A stretch of DNA of 64,000 bases. It comes from Planococcus citreus (lineage in GTDB: Bacteria > Bacillota > Bacilli > Bacillales_A > Planococcaceae). The position numbers and the translations under genes are program-made. The notes beneath the pieces were generated by a model, which was not told the origin of the DNA, did not search any database, and worked only from the letters and a program-made list of their open reading frames with translations. Below, in pieces: positions 50,516 to 58,697 of the stretch (position 1 is the first letter of the stretch; every line of letters starts with the position of its first letter). The stretch spans positions 186,001 to 250,000 of the forward strand of contig NZ_RCCP01000001.1 in assembly GCF_003664125.1 (NCBI RefSeq), read 5' to 3'.

Positions 50516-51403
50516 ATCTTCTTCCTCCTTTTGTGCTGGTTTACTGACTACTGGTTTGGGCTGCGGTTTTTTCTCAAGCTCGGCCCATGTAGCTGCACCG
50601 ATAATTCCATCTACTACAAGGCCTTTTGCTTCCTGGAAAGCCTTTGCTTTCTGATCCGTGTCTTTGCCGAAGATGCTGTCGACATCGGTTTCAAACCCAT
50701 GTCTGCCGAGAGCGATTTGAGCATACTTCACATCGGCTCCGCGACTGCCAATCTTCACAACTTCTCGCCCATCAGGAAGCACGACGGAATCGAGTGCCGT
50801 GTCAAGTGCTTTCTTGCCGAAGAACTCCAGGGCGATGTTCGCGTGAATCTTCATGAGCACTTTCTGAACCTTTGGATTGAGTAAGTAGTTTTCCAAGTCC
50901 GAGCGCGTTGTGAAAAAAAAGCTTTCCGTGAGAACTGCCGGCATTTCCGAGTATTTGAGCATATAAAAAGACGACCAGCCGGTCGCCTGTGATGCGTATG
51001 TGCCTCCGGACCATGTCGGCAGCCCGTTTGCTTTAATATGCTTAGCGAAGATGTCTGCCACCTTTTTACCGGCGGCACTGTTGTACCAATAGAAGGCCGC
51101 TGCGCCTGTAGCTGTCCGGCTGGCCGATGCATTACTGTGGACATCAATCATTAGATCAGCGCCGTGTGCATTGGCGTAAGCGACACGCTCTTTCAACGTC
51201 ATCCGGCGTTTATCTTGCTGCGGGAAAAGGACTGTGAATCCAGGCTGTTTCTGCAGCAGTTCGACTGCACCTTTGGCGATGATATAATTGGTATCAAATT
51301 CCTCGTAAACACCGTCAGCTTCTAAATTGGTGCGGACGCCCTTGCCGCCTGTTTTCTCCCATGTATCGTGGTCATGTCCTGCAAAAAATATGATTTTCGG
51401 CAT
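50279..51403 (-). CDS. Phage endolysin: N-acetylmuramoyl-L-alanine amidase
   Basis: A 374-aa lysin. Residues 1-195 are an Amidase_3 zinc enzyme: His10 (AGHD), Glu34/35, His89 (DVHSN) and catalytic Glu160 (LTESFFF) are in place. Residues 214-276 are a PG_binding_1 domain (VVKIGSRGADVKYAQIAL; DGIIGAATW). After a Pro/Lys-rich linker, residues 297-374 form a third domain resembling the cell-wall-binding repeat 2 type. There is no signal peptide, so it depends on the holin, whose gene ends 2 nt upstream. An internal start at Met297 with a perfect ribosome binding site should release the third domain alone. Confidence 0.92.
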   Translation of the reverse strand: MPKIIFFAGHDHDTWEKTGGKGVRTNLEADGVYEEFDTNYIIAKGAVELLQKQPGFTVLFPQQDKRRMTLKERVAYANAHGADLMIDVHSNASASRTATGAAAFYWYNSAAGKKVADIFAKHIKANGLPTWSGGTYASQATGWSSFYMLKYSEMPAVLTESFFFTTRSDLENYLLNPKVQKVLMKIHANIALEFFGKKALDTALDSVVLPDGREVVKIGSRGADVKYAQIALGRHGFETDVDSIFGKDTDQKAKAFQEAKGLVVDGIIGAATWAELEKKPQPKPVVSKPAQKEEEDMEQTAVVINGTADAGTATLLAFQLGCGVFFRKDAEKRQVAKEIYIAGGGKGKIKGDKLIDLSGKTRSDTAKNVIAKLK

Positions 51404-51405
51404 CT

Positions 51406-51894
51406 TTACTTACCCTCCTTCTTCTTCACTTTTTGAAGTTCTTCATCCACTTTGCTTCCGGCCATTTCTTCTTTCAATTGGCTGCCCAGCGAAGCATTCT
51501 CTCCTGGCTGCATCACCTTCAACTTCTCGGCAAGCTCTTTCGGCACCAGTACGCCGATTTCTGCTAGGTTTTCTGTAATCGATAATACTTCATTTGCGAT
51601 GTAGAAAATGACAGTCGCGTAAGTAATCGCCCCGTTCAAACCCAAAATCTGATCGATGATATTGGCCACAATGATCACACCAAAAATAAGAATCTTCCGA
51701 GCGTAGCCGAACAGGCTCTTTCTCGACCACAAGTTTCCGTTTTTTATCGCTTTGAAAATCCCCGTCAAAATATCGAACGCCATCAACACCATGAGAAAAT
51801 CCAAATATTTTACCGGTCCAAACAAATACATACGCGCTACTTCCAAATGTTCCAAATCAGCACCTCCGAGATTTAATAACAATAAATTGTCCAT
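51406..51894 (-). CDS. Phage holin (Phage_holin_4 type)
   Basis: A 162-aa protein with three membrane segments (about residues 28-47, 68-86, 90-112) around the family motif DILTGIFKAIKNGNLWSRKS, and a charged C-terminal tail. It forms membrane lesions that free the endolysin at the end of the lytic cycle. ATG 51894 has AAGGAAGG 5 nt upstream; the frame continues 14 codons upstream without a site. Confidence 0.88.
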   Translation of the reverse strand: MDNLLLLNLGGADLEHLEVARMYLFGPVKYLDFLMVLMAFDILTGIFKAIKNGNLWSRKSLFGYARKILIFGVIIVANIIDQILGLNGAITYATVIFYIANEVLSITENLAEIGVLVPKELAEKLKVMQPGENASLGSQLKEEMAGSKVDEELQKVKKKEGK

Positions 51895-51957
51895 TATAAC
51901 CTTCCTTTCAATTTTTAAAATGGACCCCCTAAACACGTTTTCTCTTTTTTAGGCAAA

Positions 51958-51987
51958 ATAAAAAGAGCATCCATATAGGTGCTCTTA
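51958..51987 (-). terminator. Terminator upstream of the holin gene
   Basis: AAGAGCA/TGCTCTT arms (51963-51986) with an inner CC/GG pair, followed by TTTTATTTT on the minus strand. It closes the accessory cassette and should reduce late read-through into the holin gene. Confidence 0.75.
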
Positions 51988-52004
51988 AGATTTTTAACAA
52001 TATC

Positions 52005-52445
52005 TCATCTTGTCTGTCGTGATGGTTTCATTCGTCTTGCTGGTTTATCTAACGCTACACTATAAACTCGCGCGATTATTGCAAGTTGCATTAACCCGCC
52101 AAGGCCAATGTAGAGCCTCTGCACATAATCCGTATCAGAAAAGGATAAATAGTAACTTAATAAGCTTAGCAGTATAAAAGCAATCATTTCTTCCAACAGT
52201 TCTAATGATTTTCGGTTTCGATTTCTCTGAACGTTTAAAGCAAATACCAATGCACTGATTCCTAATGCTACCGTAATAGTTAATTGAGCAGAATTTTGAA
52301 GAGTATCTTTCAAATCTTCACCAGGTACAGTGATAGCTGTATTAAGCACGGCAAGGGCAATAAAAGAAAATATTATCACCAACATCAATCTACTCTTAAA
52401 GAATTTATCCATATTGATATTAGATAGCCAACTAAACCTTGACAT
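52005..52445 (-). CDS. Small four-helix membrane protein (prophage cargo)
   Basis: A 146-aa protein with four predicted membrane segments, beginning near LMLVIIFSFIALAVLNTAI, AQLTITVALGISALVF, MIAFILLSLLSYYLSF and IGLGGLMQLAIIARVY, and a basic C-terminal tail (RRMKPSRQTR). ATG 52445 has GAGGGGAAG upstream. It lies between two terminators in an AT-rich cassette just ahead of the holin. I do not recognise the family; a second holin, an antiholin or a superinfection-exclusion protein are all possible. Confidence 0.65.
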   Translation of the reverse strand: MSRFSWLSNINMDKFFKSRLMLVIIFSFIALAVLNTAITVPGEDLKDTLQNSAQLTITVALGISALVFALNVQRNRNRKSLELLEEMIAFILLSLLSYYLSFSDTDYVQRLYIGLGGLMQLAIIARVYSVALDKPARRMKPSRQTR

Positions 52446-52511
52446 AAACTTCCCCTCTCTCTTTATCCGTAATACGGTAAAAGAGGAAATAGGTTTCATT
52501 ATCTTTACAAA

Positions 52512-52541
52512 ACAAAAAGAGCGTCCTGTTGGACACTCTTT
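52512..52541 (-). terminator. Terminator between the two accessory-cassette genes
   Basis: An 11-bp stem AAAGAGCGTCC/GGACACTCTTT (52516-52541, one G-U pair on the minus strand) with flanking T residues directly after the 198-aa gene stop. Confidence 0.8.
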
Positions 52542-52545
52542 GATG

Positions 52546-53142
52546 TTATTTATCAAGATGTTTATTTAAAGCTTCAAGATACTCATTTATATTATCGAAC
52601 GTCGAATCGAGTTCATTAGCAACGAGATGTAATTCAGGAGAGTACCCACTTTTCATTTTTTCTTCTAATTCACTAATATCTGCCTCTATATTTTTCTTTA
52701 CTTCTAGCAGATCTTTATATCCCACTTCTGATTTTCCCCTTACAGTAATCCCACCCTCACGCACAGTTCCTTGGAAATTATTCGCTTTTTCTTTCTTATC
52801 AGAAATTGATAGATACTCAAACCAAGTTGCAGGAATAGATATTGCAATGCCAGTATTCTCTTCAAAATCTAAGCGGAACTTTGTATTATCAGCAATAGCT
52901 TCCATACCATAAGTTGAGCCTTTAATATGAGTAACTTCAAAACCCTTTTCTTGGAAGTAAGTGGTTGAGTCTTTGATTATATTCTTTTTAAACTCTTCAA
53001 GCTTTGTTCGATAACCAACTTTCCTTGTTAATTCTTTATAAGTGTTTAGATACCTTGTATAAAGTTCCTTAACTTCTTTTTTTATACGGTTCAATTCTTC
53101 CTTTGTTTTACCTTCACTGCCCTTGTCATCAAAAAAACCCAT
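52546..53142 (-). CDS. Hypothetical soluble protein with coiled-coil ends (prophage cargo)
   Basis: A 198-aa, AT-rich gene with a strong site (AGGGGG, 7 nt before ATG 53142). The protein begins MGFFDDKGSEGKTKEEL, has helical, Lys/Glu-rich stretches at residues 12-60 and 145-198, and a central beta-rich segment (about 65-130, TYGMEAIADNTKFRLDF). No known family is recognised. It interrupts the otherwise compact tail-to-lysis order, has its own putative operator upstream and a terminator downstream, all of which mark it as a moron-type insertion. Confidence 0.65.
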   Translation of the reverse strand: MGFFDDKGSEGKTKEELNRIKKEVKELYTRYLNTYKELTRKVGYRTKLEEFKKNIIKDSTTYFQEKGFEVTHIKGSTYGMEAIADNTKFRLDFEENTGIAISIPATWFEYLSISDKKEKANNFQGTVREGGITVRGKSEVGYKDLLEVKKNIEADISELEEKMKSGYSPELHLVANELDSTFDNINEYLEALNKHLDK

Positions 53143-53157
53143 ATATTAACCCCCTAA

Positions 53158-53185
53158 TTTGTTGTAATATAATATATTCAACAAA
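53158..53185. promoter_or_regulatory. 28-nt inverted repeat upstream of the accessory cassette
   Basis: TTTGTTG-N14-CAACAAA, a perfect 7-bp inverted repeat with an AT-only spacer, 16 nt upstream of the 198-aa gene start. Its place at a likely promoter suggests an operator for autonomous control of the cassette; it is too AT-rich and loop-heavy to be a normal terminator. Confidence 0.4.
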
Positions 53186-53269
53186 GCAGAAACGGATTCC
53201 TTCCGCAGTTTAAAACCTTCTTAATCAACAATTCCCCCCCTCATTCTATATTTTGGTTGATATTCTTTT

Positions 53270-53398
53270 TTATTCAGCCATAAAACCCATACCGCTATCC
53301 ACCAAAATCTCTTTTACCTGCGGCTGCAACATAGCCGGTACTTCCGCGAACGTCATCTTCTCCAAAATTACACGTTGTGCCATCAACATCGCCATCAT
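53270..53398 (-). CDS. CD1375/XkdX-like small phage protein
   Basis: A 42-aa peptide starting at ATG 53398, 7 nt after GGAGG. The pattern ILEKMTFAEVPAMLQPQVKEIL fits the short phage proteins found after tail-fibre genes in many Bacillales and Clostridium phages (XkdX or CD1375 type). Their function is unknown. Confidence 0.55.
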   Translation of the reverse strand: MMAMLMAQRVILEKMTFAEVPAMLQPQVKEILVDSGMGFMAE

Positions 53399-53436
53399 GA
53401 TTTCACCTCCCGTCAAGAACATCAGTATTTTGAGTA

Positions 53437-53739
53437 TCACTTGTACACCAGCTGCGCCATTTCCACCAAGCATTCTTCCAGGAAGTCTGCCCGGTCATCG
53501 GATGCTTTGACCTGAGCTTGCAGAATTTCGACTTCGGAGGGAGTGGCCGGTTGAAGCTCGGACGCTGTTCCGCCCTCCACCCATTCGGTACCGTTCCATT
53601 TTGGCCAGTAGAAGCCTTGCGGAACCGGCTTAGCGATGTATTGCGGATCTGGGATTCCCTCTTCATCGATGGGAATAGATTCTAGTAATATATCTTCTAC
53701 AAACATTCCCGTTAAGACGTCAATTTTACCGAGTAACAT
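53437..53739 (-). CDS. XkdW-like phage protein
   Basis: A 100-aa protein with a WPKWNGTEWVEG motif in the middle and a C-terminal helix rich in Glu (PSEVEILQAQV). Such proteins follow the receptor-binding protein gene in PBSX-like modules (xkdW position) and often have this W-x-W-N-G motif. ATG 53739 follows GGAGGTG. A tail-fibre accessory role is inferred from position. Confidence 0.6.
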   Translation of the reverse strand: MLLGKIDVLTGMFVEDILLESIPIDEEGIPDPQYIAKPVPQGFYWPKWNGTEWVEGGTASELQPATPSEVEILQAQVKASDDRADFLEECLVEMAQLVYK

Positions 53740-53751
53740 AATAACACCTCC

Positions 53752-55236
53752 TTAGATATAAAATTGCAAATCACCGTGAACATCAGTATTAGCAGAAGAA
53801 TAAATAACAAAGTTACCGCCAGTTTCTATCCAGCCTCTACCAATTACGTAATTAGTTAATATGGGAAAGTGCTTGAAGAAAGGAGGGCGATGTGAAGCAA
53901 TTAAATTAAAGAGCGGCTTTGCCAGAGCTCCACCCGAAACGCCCTTGAGATATACTTCAAGAACCCCAAACTGATTCTTCCGGTACTTCACTTCTCCTGT
54001 CCATCCATTTAATAAAGTCGGTGTAATCCATCCTTCCTGATGCTTGTTCGCTTTCCCGCGTACTTGATTTAACAAGAATTTCACGAACTTTTTATTCTCT
54101 GCCAGATTGACTGTGCCATCGAACCAGCTCTCGGGATAAAAGGCCAATAATGAATCCATCTCTTCAACTGTCGGCTCATTGCCGGCGCCGAACGCTTGTG
54201 TAAGATTTAAAGACAGCCTCTTCCGGACTTTAAACCTTTTTCCAAGACTGTCGGATGAAGTATTGAAGTTTAATCCTATTTGTATAGATGCTAAAGTACT
54301 TGTGGTCGGAGCAGTTTCTACTCCTAATAATGAATACTCTTGATTTACTACTGGATCAAAAATCGTTTTATTCTTAACTGCGCCAACAATAAGCTCTAAT
54401 TTAGGGACTATATCCAAAACGGTCACTAGTGCGCGACTATAATATTTATTACCAGTTATTCTTGATCCAGCATAGACATTGGGGAACGTGGCAGTTCCAT
54501 CTCCCGTTACTATCCAACCGTCTCCGTCCGCGTTGAGCGTGGAAAAGTTTGCCGACCATCCACTATTATTAAGAAAACCGTCCTTAGGAAGAATATTCTT
54601 CGCGGGGAAGAAAGAATCTTTTTCAAGATCCTCAAACCGATCGTCCACGGTCCCAAACACTTTTCCTTTTGTCACGCTGTCTTTGAATCCCGAAAACTCA
54701 TCAATGATTTGGCGCTGATGGGCGTCGAGCACCTCTTCGACTTCTTCTTTATATGTTGTAAAGTCCGTTTGGTAATCCTGAAGCTTTCCATCCACCGATG
54801 ACTCGTACGCAGTTTGAGCTGCTTGTTGCTCCGATCGTAACTGCTCAACCGTTACCATCCGAACCCCAGTTACTTCGATGTTCGCGCTGGATGGTTTAAT
54901 ATCAAGCCTTCCTGAGTACTCGTCAGAAGGAACCACGACACGATAGTTTGCATTGCCCGGATCTGTAACGACAAATTCGATTTCAAAGGTGCCGTGATCA
55001 AGCATTTGCGTAATGGTGAAAATGATTTTTTGAGACTCCGCATCAAAACTGGCTTCGGCTTCGAACATGATACCCGCCCGACGATTATAGATCGTTCCCA
55101 TGATTTCTTTTCCGCTGAAATCAATAGCTTCGCCATTAGAATTGCGTGCAATATAACCCAGTGTAATTTTATCGTCTTGCCGAAAAATGTTACCGCCATT
55201 AATTAGGTCAAGGCGTGTATGAAATTTATACGTCAT
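53752..55236 (-). CDS. Baseplate upper protein (BppU-type), putative receptor-binding component
   Basis: A 494-aa protein. Residues 1-120 match the BppU N-terminal domain (DUF2479 type): LINGGNIFRQDDKITLGYIARNSNG and SGRLDIKPSS. A helical, coiled-coil linker follows (about 125-195), then beta-rich C-terminal regions likely to touch the host surface; the last 100 residues resemble other tail-fibre heads only loosely. ATG 55236 has GGAGGGGG upstream and overlaps the preceding small gene by 11 nt. Confidence 0.8.
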   Translation of the reverse strand: MTYKFHTRLDLINGGNIFRQDDKITLGYIARNSNGEAIDFSGKEIMGTIYNRRAGIMFEAEASFDAESQKIIFTITQMLDHGTFEIEFVVTDPGNANYRVVVPSDEYSGRLDIKPSSANIEVTGVRMVTVEQLRSEQQAAQTAYESSVDGKLQDYQTDFTTYKEEVEEVLDAHQRQIIDEFSGFKDSVTKGKVFGTVDDRFEDLEKDSFFPAKNILPKDGFLNNSGWSANFSTLNADGDGWIVTGDGTATFPNVYAGSRITGNKYYSRALVTVLDIVPKLELIVGAVKNKTIFDPVVNQEYSLLGVETAPTTSTLASIQIGLNFNTSSDSLGKRFKVRKRLSLNLTQAFGAGNEPTVEEMDSLLAFYPESWFDGTVNLAENKKFVKFLLNQVRGKANKHQEGWITPTLLNGWTGEVKYRKNQFGVLEVYLKGVSGGALAKPLFNLIASHRPPFFKHFPILTNYVIGRGWIETGGNFVIYSSANTDVHGDLQFYI

Positions 55237-55381
55237 CTGAATCCCCCTCCGCTTCCGACTTCAATTCCTCTACTTGCCTGGTAGCATCATCGAGCTGATG
55301 CAATAGGGAAGCCTTTTCGACTTCTAATTGACTGACGCGCTGCGATAGATAGTCGACCACGAATTGTGCTTGTGACTTCAT
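55226..55381 (-). CDS. 51-aa coiled-coil peptide between tail-tip and BppU genes
   Basis: Reads from ATG 55381, with GGTGAGGAA just upstream, to TAA 55226, overlapping the start of the BppU gene by 11 nt. The peptide (MKSQAQFVVDYLSQRVSQLE...) is almost entirely a short coiled coil with heptad-like Leu/Val and ends in an acidic tail. Translational coupling to both neighbours supports a real gene. Similar tiny helical proteins occur in the tail modules of many Gram-positive siphophages; function unknown. Confidence 0.65.
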   Translation of the reverse strand: MKSQAQFVVDYLSQRVSQLEVEKASLLHQLDDATRQVEELKSEAEGDSDDV

Positions 55382-55385
55382 TTCC

Positions 55386-58300
55386 TCACCCTTTCTTCTT
55401 CACCTTATTCAAGTTCACCGCTTTGGTATCCACGAGCAATTCAAATAGCTCCTGCATCGCTTTCCACAGCAACGTGTTCTGTGCATACAAGCTGATACGA
55501 TCGCCAGTCTCGTCACGAATCCGCATGACTTCGGGCGATTCATCCGCAAGCAAGCCGATGACCTTTGGTTCGTTATCTTCTTGTTGCACCAGATGATATG
55601 CGTGAGCTGGTGTGTTCAACACATCCCATAAAGCCGTTCCTTCGAATTTCTCGATATTCTTTTTGAATTTCCGGTCGGAAGCAACTTCGATATTCGATGC
55701 AGAAATCGGAATGAATGCCGTGTCTGCAGAGTTTCGTACTTGAACTCCCGCAACAGATCCGTTCAATGATTTCAGAGCGCCTTTTCCGAACTTCATCAGC
55801 GCGTGACGGAAGGATTCGACGTTGGAGAACTCGAATGTATCTGTTCCGCCATTCGTAGCAAAAGTAATTTGATCGTCGGTATCGATCGTGAATTCATTAT
55901 CTGAATAGATTCGACCGTAAGTGATTCCATTTACCAGATTCGCTCCATAATTGACGCCGTGCTGCACGCCTGCTTCTACACTATTGAAAGCCAGTCCACT
56001 GTTATTCCAAAATGTGTAACGTTCATCAGCTGTGCTGTTCAGGGAATGGATTCGAATACCGTGTGCGTCGATTTCCAGTTCGTTGTTCGCTGTTTCTTGA
56101 TGAAAACGCCCTCCTGAAATGAGGGTTTGCTGACCCTCTCCAAGATCGTTCAATCCTCCAACATTGACTTCGCCGCTAAACGTACCGCTTGCGCCGCTGA
56201 GTACGCCAGAGAACCTGACGTCGCCGTCATCCACCACAAACTTCCCGTTGCCGAAGTTGATTACGCCAGTATCCATATTGATAACGTTCGAACTTGTGGT
56301 ATTTCGGAAAATCCCAGCCGTTACTTCGCCTAGGTTCGCTTTAATGGCCGAAAGATTAGAAACATCAATATGATTCGCCTTTACGACATCGTGTTCAATT
56401 TGAGTCGTTGAATCCACGATATTCGGCCCTTGCTCGCCCTGTTCGCCTTTCACTCGATTCCATGTGTAGTCAGCTGGATTGGAGCTGTCTTGCTGAGTGA
56501 AATCAACGTATTGCCCGATGTACTCTCCGGCTGTTTCGCCATTGTTGGCCGTGAACGTTGAGCCGCCATCGTTTGAATACTTGATGTGGAGGAATGAGCT
56601 GCTACCGTCAGCACCAGGCTCTCCAGGTATACCATCGCTTCCTCGAATCAAAGTCCATTGATAAGCGCTTTTCTCAGACGGCGCAGAGGCCGTTTGCGTA
56701 GTCGCTACACCGATGTATCTTGCATCGGTTGGATCGTCCGTCATGAAGCTGCCATCAGCATATTGGGAGTACTTCACCCACATATATGATGAAATGCCAT
56801 TCTGACCATCGACACCATCGAAATAGTCAACGCCTTTGACTGGCGTGTAGCCGTCTTCGCCGGGCTCCCCACGCTCGCCTTTCACCTTATTCCACGTATA
56901 CGCAGCAGGAGAAGCGCTATCAGCTTGCGTGAAGTCTACATATGTGCCAATCCACTCGCCAACTGTTTCGCCTGAATTCGTGGTAAATGTGCTGCCATCA
57001 TCATTCGAGTATTTGATATGGAGATACGATGTCCGGCCATCGTCGCCCGGTTCCCCAGGCACGCCATCTGAGCCTTTAATCAATGACCATTGATAGGCAG
57101 ATGGGTTTGACGGCGCGCTTGCAATTTCAGTGGTTGAAACACCGATATACTTAGCACCTGTCGGATCATCGACCATTCCGCTGCCATCCTCATTTTGCGA
57201 ATAGCGAACCCAAATAAAGGATGAGGTTCCGTCGCTTCCGTCTTGGCCATCTTTCCCATCAAAATAATCGGTACCCTTCACAGGCGTATAGCCGTCCTCG
57301 CCTTTTGGTCCTTTGACCGCTGTCCAAGCGGCTCCGTCCCACATCTTCAACTCTGGAATAATGCCTGACGTATCTACCCACTTTTTCGTGGTCGCTGGAT
57401 TCGGTGGCGTTGGGCCCTCAGGAATTTCAGGTTCTGCGCCGATTTCAAACGGATAGATCGCGGTGGTGCGCACCCAATCACCGAGTTCCATATCGGCTGT
57501 ATGGGAAATCTCGAATCCACTTGGGTTTTCCGGATCGGTTTGAATCCAGATTGCATTCTTTCGAAGTGGTGGTTTATTCGGCTGCTTAATGATTCGGGTG
57601 CTGTATATAGCTTGAAGCTCGCGAAACACCTTGCGGACTTCCTCTTCGCTCTTTTCACGGATTTCTCCGATAATGTATCGTTTGGAGACTGGATTGCTGA
57701 TGCTGCGAATCATGCGAAGCACCCGAGCCCGAGCATAAATAGCTGGCTTTACATCTTTGTTCTTCACATTGATTCGGTCACCCAGCCGCACTTTCTTATG
57801 CGGAAACAAATGCTCGAGCGAAATAGCTTCGACATCGTATTCAAAGATAGAAGCGACAAGCTTATTGAGCGCCTTAGTTCCATATTCGCGTAACTCTTCG
57901 ACAGTCATCTCCTGATTGTCACTCTCCGGCTCGTAGATAGCCGTCAGATGTGTGCCTTGCCAGTTCCATTCTTGAAAGGCTTCGGCGTGTGTCACGGTCG
58001 TATATAGGCGCGTACCATCTTCCCTTTCAGGCGTCTGGCAATAAAGCGATGTCACGACTGCATAAGAGTCGACGAACTTGCGAAAACCGACGAGGTCCTT
58101 GCCATATTCGACTGTCAGTGACCGATCATCGCCAATGCGCTCCAGTAGATCTATAAAACGACGTGTAATACACCCGCCTTTAGTTTGGGTTCTAACGCGA
58201 ACTTTAAGGTTAAAGGCCGTCTCGACCATACCTAGAAAGTCATAGCCACCCCGTGGACGGCTGAGATCTATTATTTCGCTGCCTTTAAATTCAACAATCC

Positions 58301-58697
58301 CTGGCTCGAATGTCTTGGTACCGGTTGTCACCAGCTCAAGATATTGAAAGGCTGTGAGCGACTTGTCTTCGTCCGGCTCGACAATCTTCAACTTATTCAA
58401 GTCGACTTCCGCACCATTTGTACGCACTTCTCGGTTCGGTCCTTCATCTTCGGCACTATGAACAATGAACTCCTGCCAGCCAATATCTTCATGAGGAATG
58501 AGCACACGAACGCGCCCTACAACCTTTTCAGCCAGAGGAATATTGTTCGGCATGAAGAAGTTAAAGTAATTCGTGCCATCTTCTGCATCCTGGACATGCT
58601 CATCGCCCCAGAACCGGCGATTTCCTCGGTTATCTAAGGTTCCGAGATACTTGCCAGTATTCTGGTGAAAGAACAATATTTTCTTTGGTTTTTTCAT
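55386..58697 (-). CDS. Tail-tip protein (Tal type) with collagen-like repeats and S74 chaperone
   Basis: A 1103-aa protein. Residues 1-370 resemble the prophage tail-associated (Tal, phage minor structural) N-terminus that closes the tail tube. A linker carries PEIPEGPTPP and a WVDTSGIIPELKMWDGAAW module (about 373-462). Residues 463-606 and 607-750 are two 144-aa tandem repeats each with Gly-x-y tracts. A beta-helical stalk follows, and residues 1006-1103 are a peptidase S74 intramolecular chaperone with ASDRKFKKNIEK, which normally cleaves itself just before the Ser (Ser1007). No peptidoglycan hydrolase domain is visible. Confidence 0.85.
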   Translation of the reverse strand: MKKPKKILFFHQNTGKYLGTLDNRGNRRFWGDEHVQDAEDGTNYFNFFMPNNIPLAEKVVGRVRVLIPHEDIGWQEFIVHSAEDEGPNREVRTNGAEVDLNKLKIVEPDEDKSLTAFQYLELVTTGTKTFEPGIVEFKGSEIIDLSRPRGGYDFLGMVETAFNLKVRVRTQTKGGCITRRFIDLLERIGDDRSLTVEYGKDLVGFRKFVDSYAVVTSLYCQTPEREDGTRLYTTVTHAEAFQEWNWQGTHLTAIYEPESDNQEMTVEELREYGTKALNKLVASIFEYDVEAISLEHLFPHKKVRLGDRINVKNKDVKPAIYARARVLRMIRSISNPVSKRYIIGEIREKSEEEVRKVFRELQAIYSTRIIKQPNKPPLRKNAIWIQTDPENPSGFEISHTADMELGDWVRTTAIYPFEIGAEPEIPEGPTPPNPATTKKWVDTSGIIPELKMWDGAAWTAVKGPKGEDGYTPVKGTDYFDGKDGQDGSDGTSSFIWVRYSQNEDGSGMVDDPTGAKYIGVSTTEIASAPSNPSAYQWSLIKGSDGVPGEPGDDGRTSYLHIKYSNDDGSTFTTNSGETVGEWIGTYVDFTQADSASPAAYTWNKVKGERGEPGEDGYTPVKGVDYFDGVDGQNGISSYMWVKYSQYADGSFMTDDPTDARYIGVATTQTASAPSEKSAYQWTLIRGSDGIPGEPGADGSSSFLHIKYSNDGGSTFTANNGETAGEYIGQYVDFTQQDSSNPADYTWNRVKGEQGEQGPNIVDSTTQIEHDVVKANHIDVSNLSAIKANLGEVTAGIFRNTTSSNVINMDTGVINFGNGKFVVDDGDVRFSGVLSGASGTFSGEVNVGGLNDLGEGQQTLISGGRFHQETANNELEIDAHGIRIHSLNSTADERYTFWNNSGLAFNSVEAGVQHGVNYGANLVNGITYGRIYSDNEFTIDTDDQITFATNGGTDTFEFSNVESFRHALMKFGKGALKSLNGSVAGVQVRNSADTAFIPISASNIEVASDRKFKKNIEKFEGTALWDVLNTPAHAYHLVQQEDNEPKVIGLLADESPEVMRIRDETGDRISLYAQNTLLWKAMQELFELLVDTKAVNLNKVKKKG
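56448..57311 (-). repeat. Two tandem 432-nt coding repeats in the tail-tip gene
   Basis: Copy 1 is 56880-57311 and copy 2 is 56448-56879, each encoding 144 residues with about two-thirds or more identity by eye: collagen-like tracts (GEDGYTPVKG, GSDGxPGEPGxDG) alternate with a globular module bearing Y-I-G-V and YVDFTQ segments. The pattern points to internal duplication of a shaft module. Confidence 0.85.

Noticed and set aside
52446..52556. Extended start (52556) for the four-helix membrane protein
   Set aside because: The extension would run through the terminator stem of the preceding gene and has no ribosome binding site; ATG 52445 does.
53399..53473. Longer 67-aa version of the CD1375-like protein from an upstream in-frame ATG
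   Set aside because: GGAGG with 7-nt spacing marks ATG 53398; the upstream extension encodes the ribosome binding site itself.
56430..57311. Regularly repeated DNA that might be a CRISPR or minisatellite
   Set aside because: The repeats are 432 nt, in frame, and encode collagen-like fibre modules; there are no short repeats with unique spacers.
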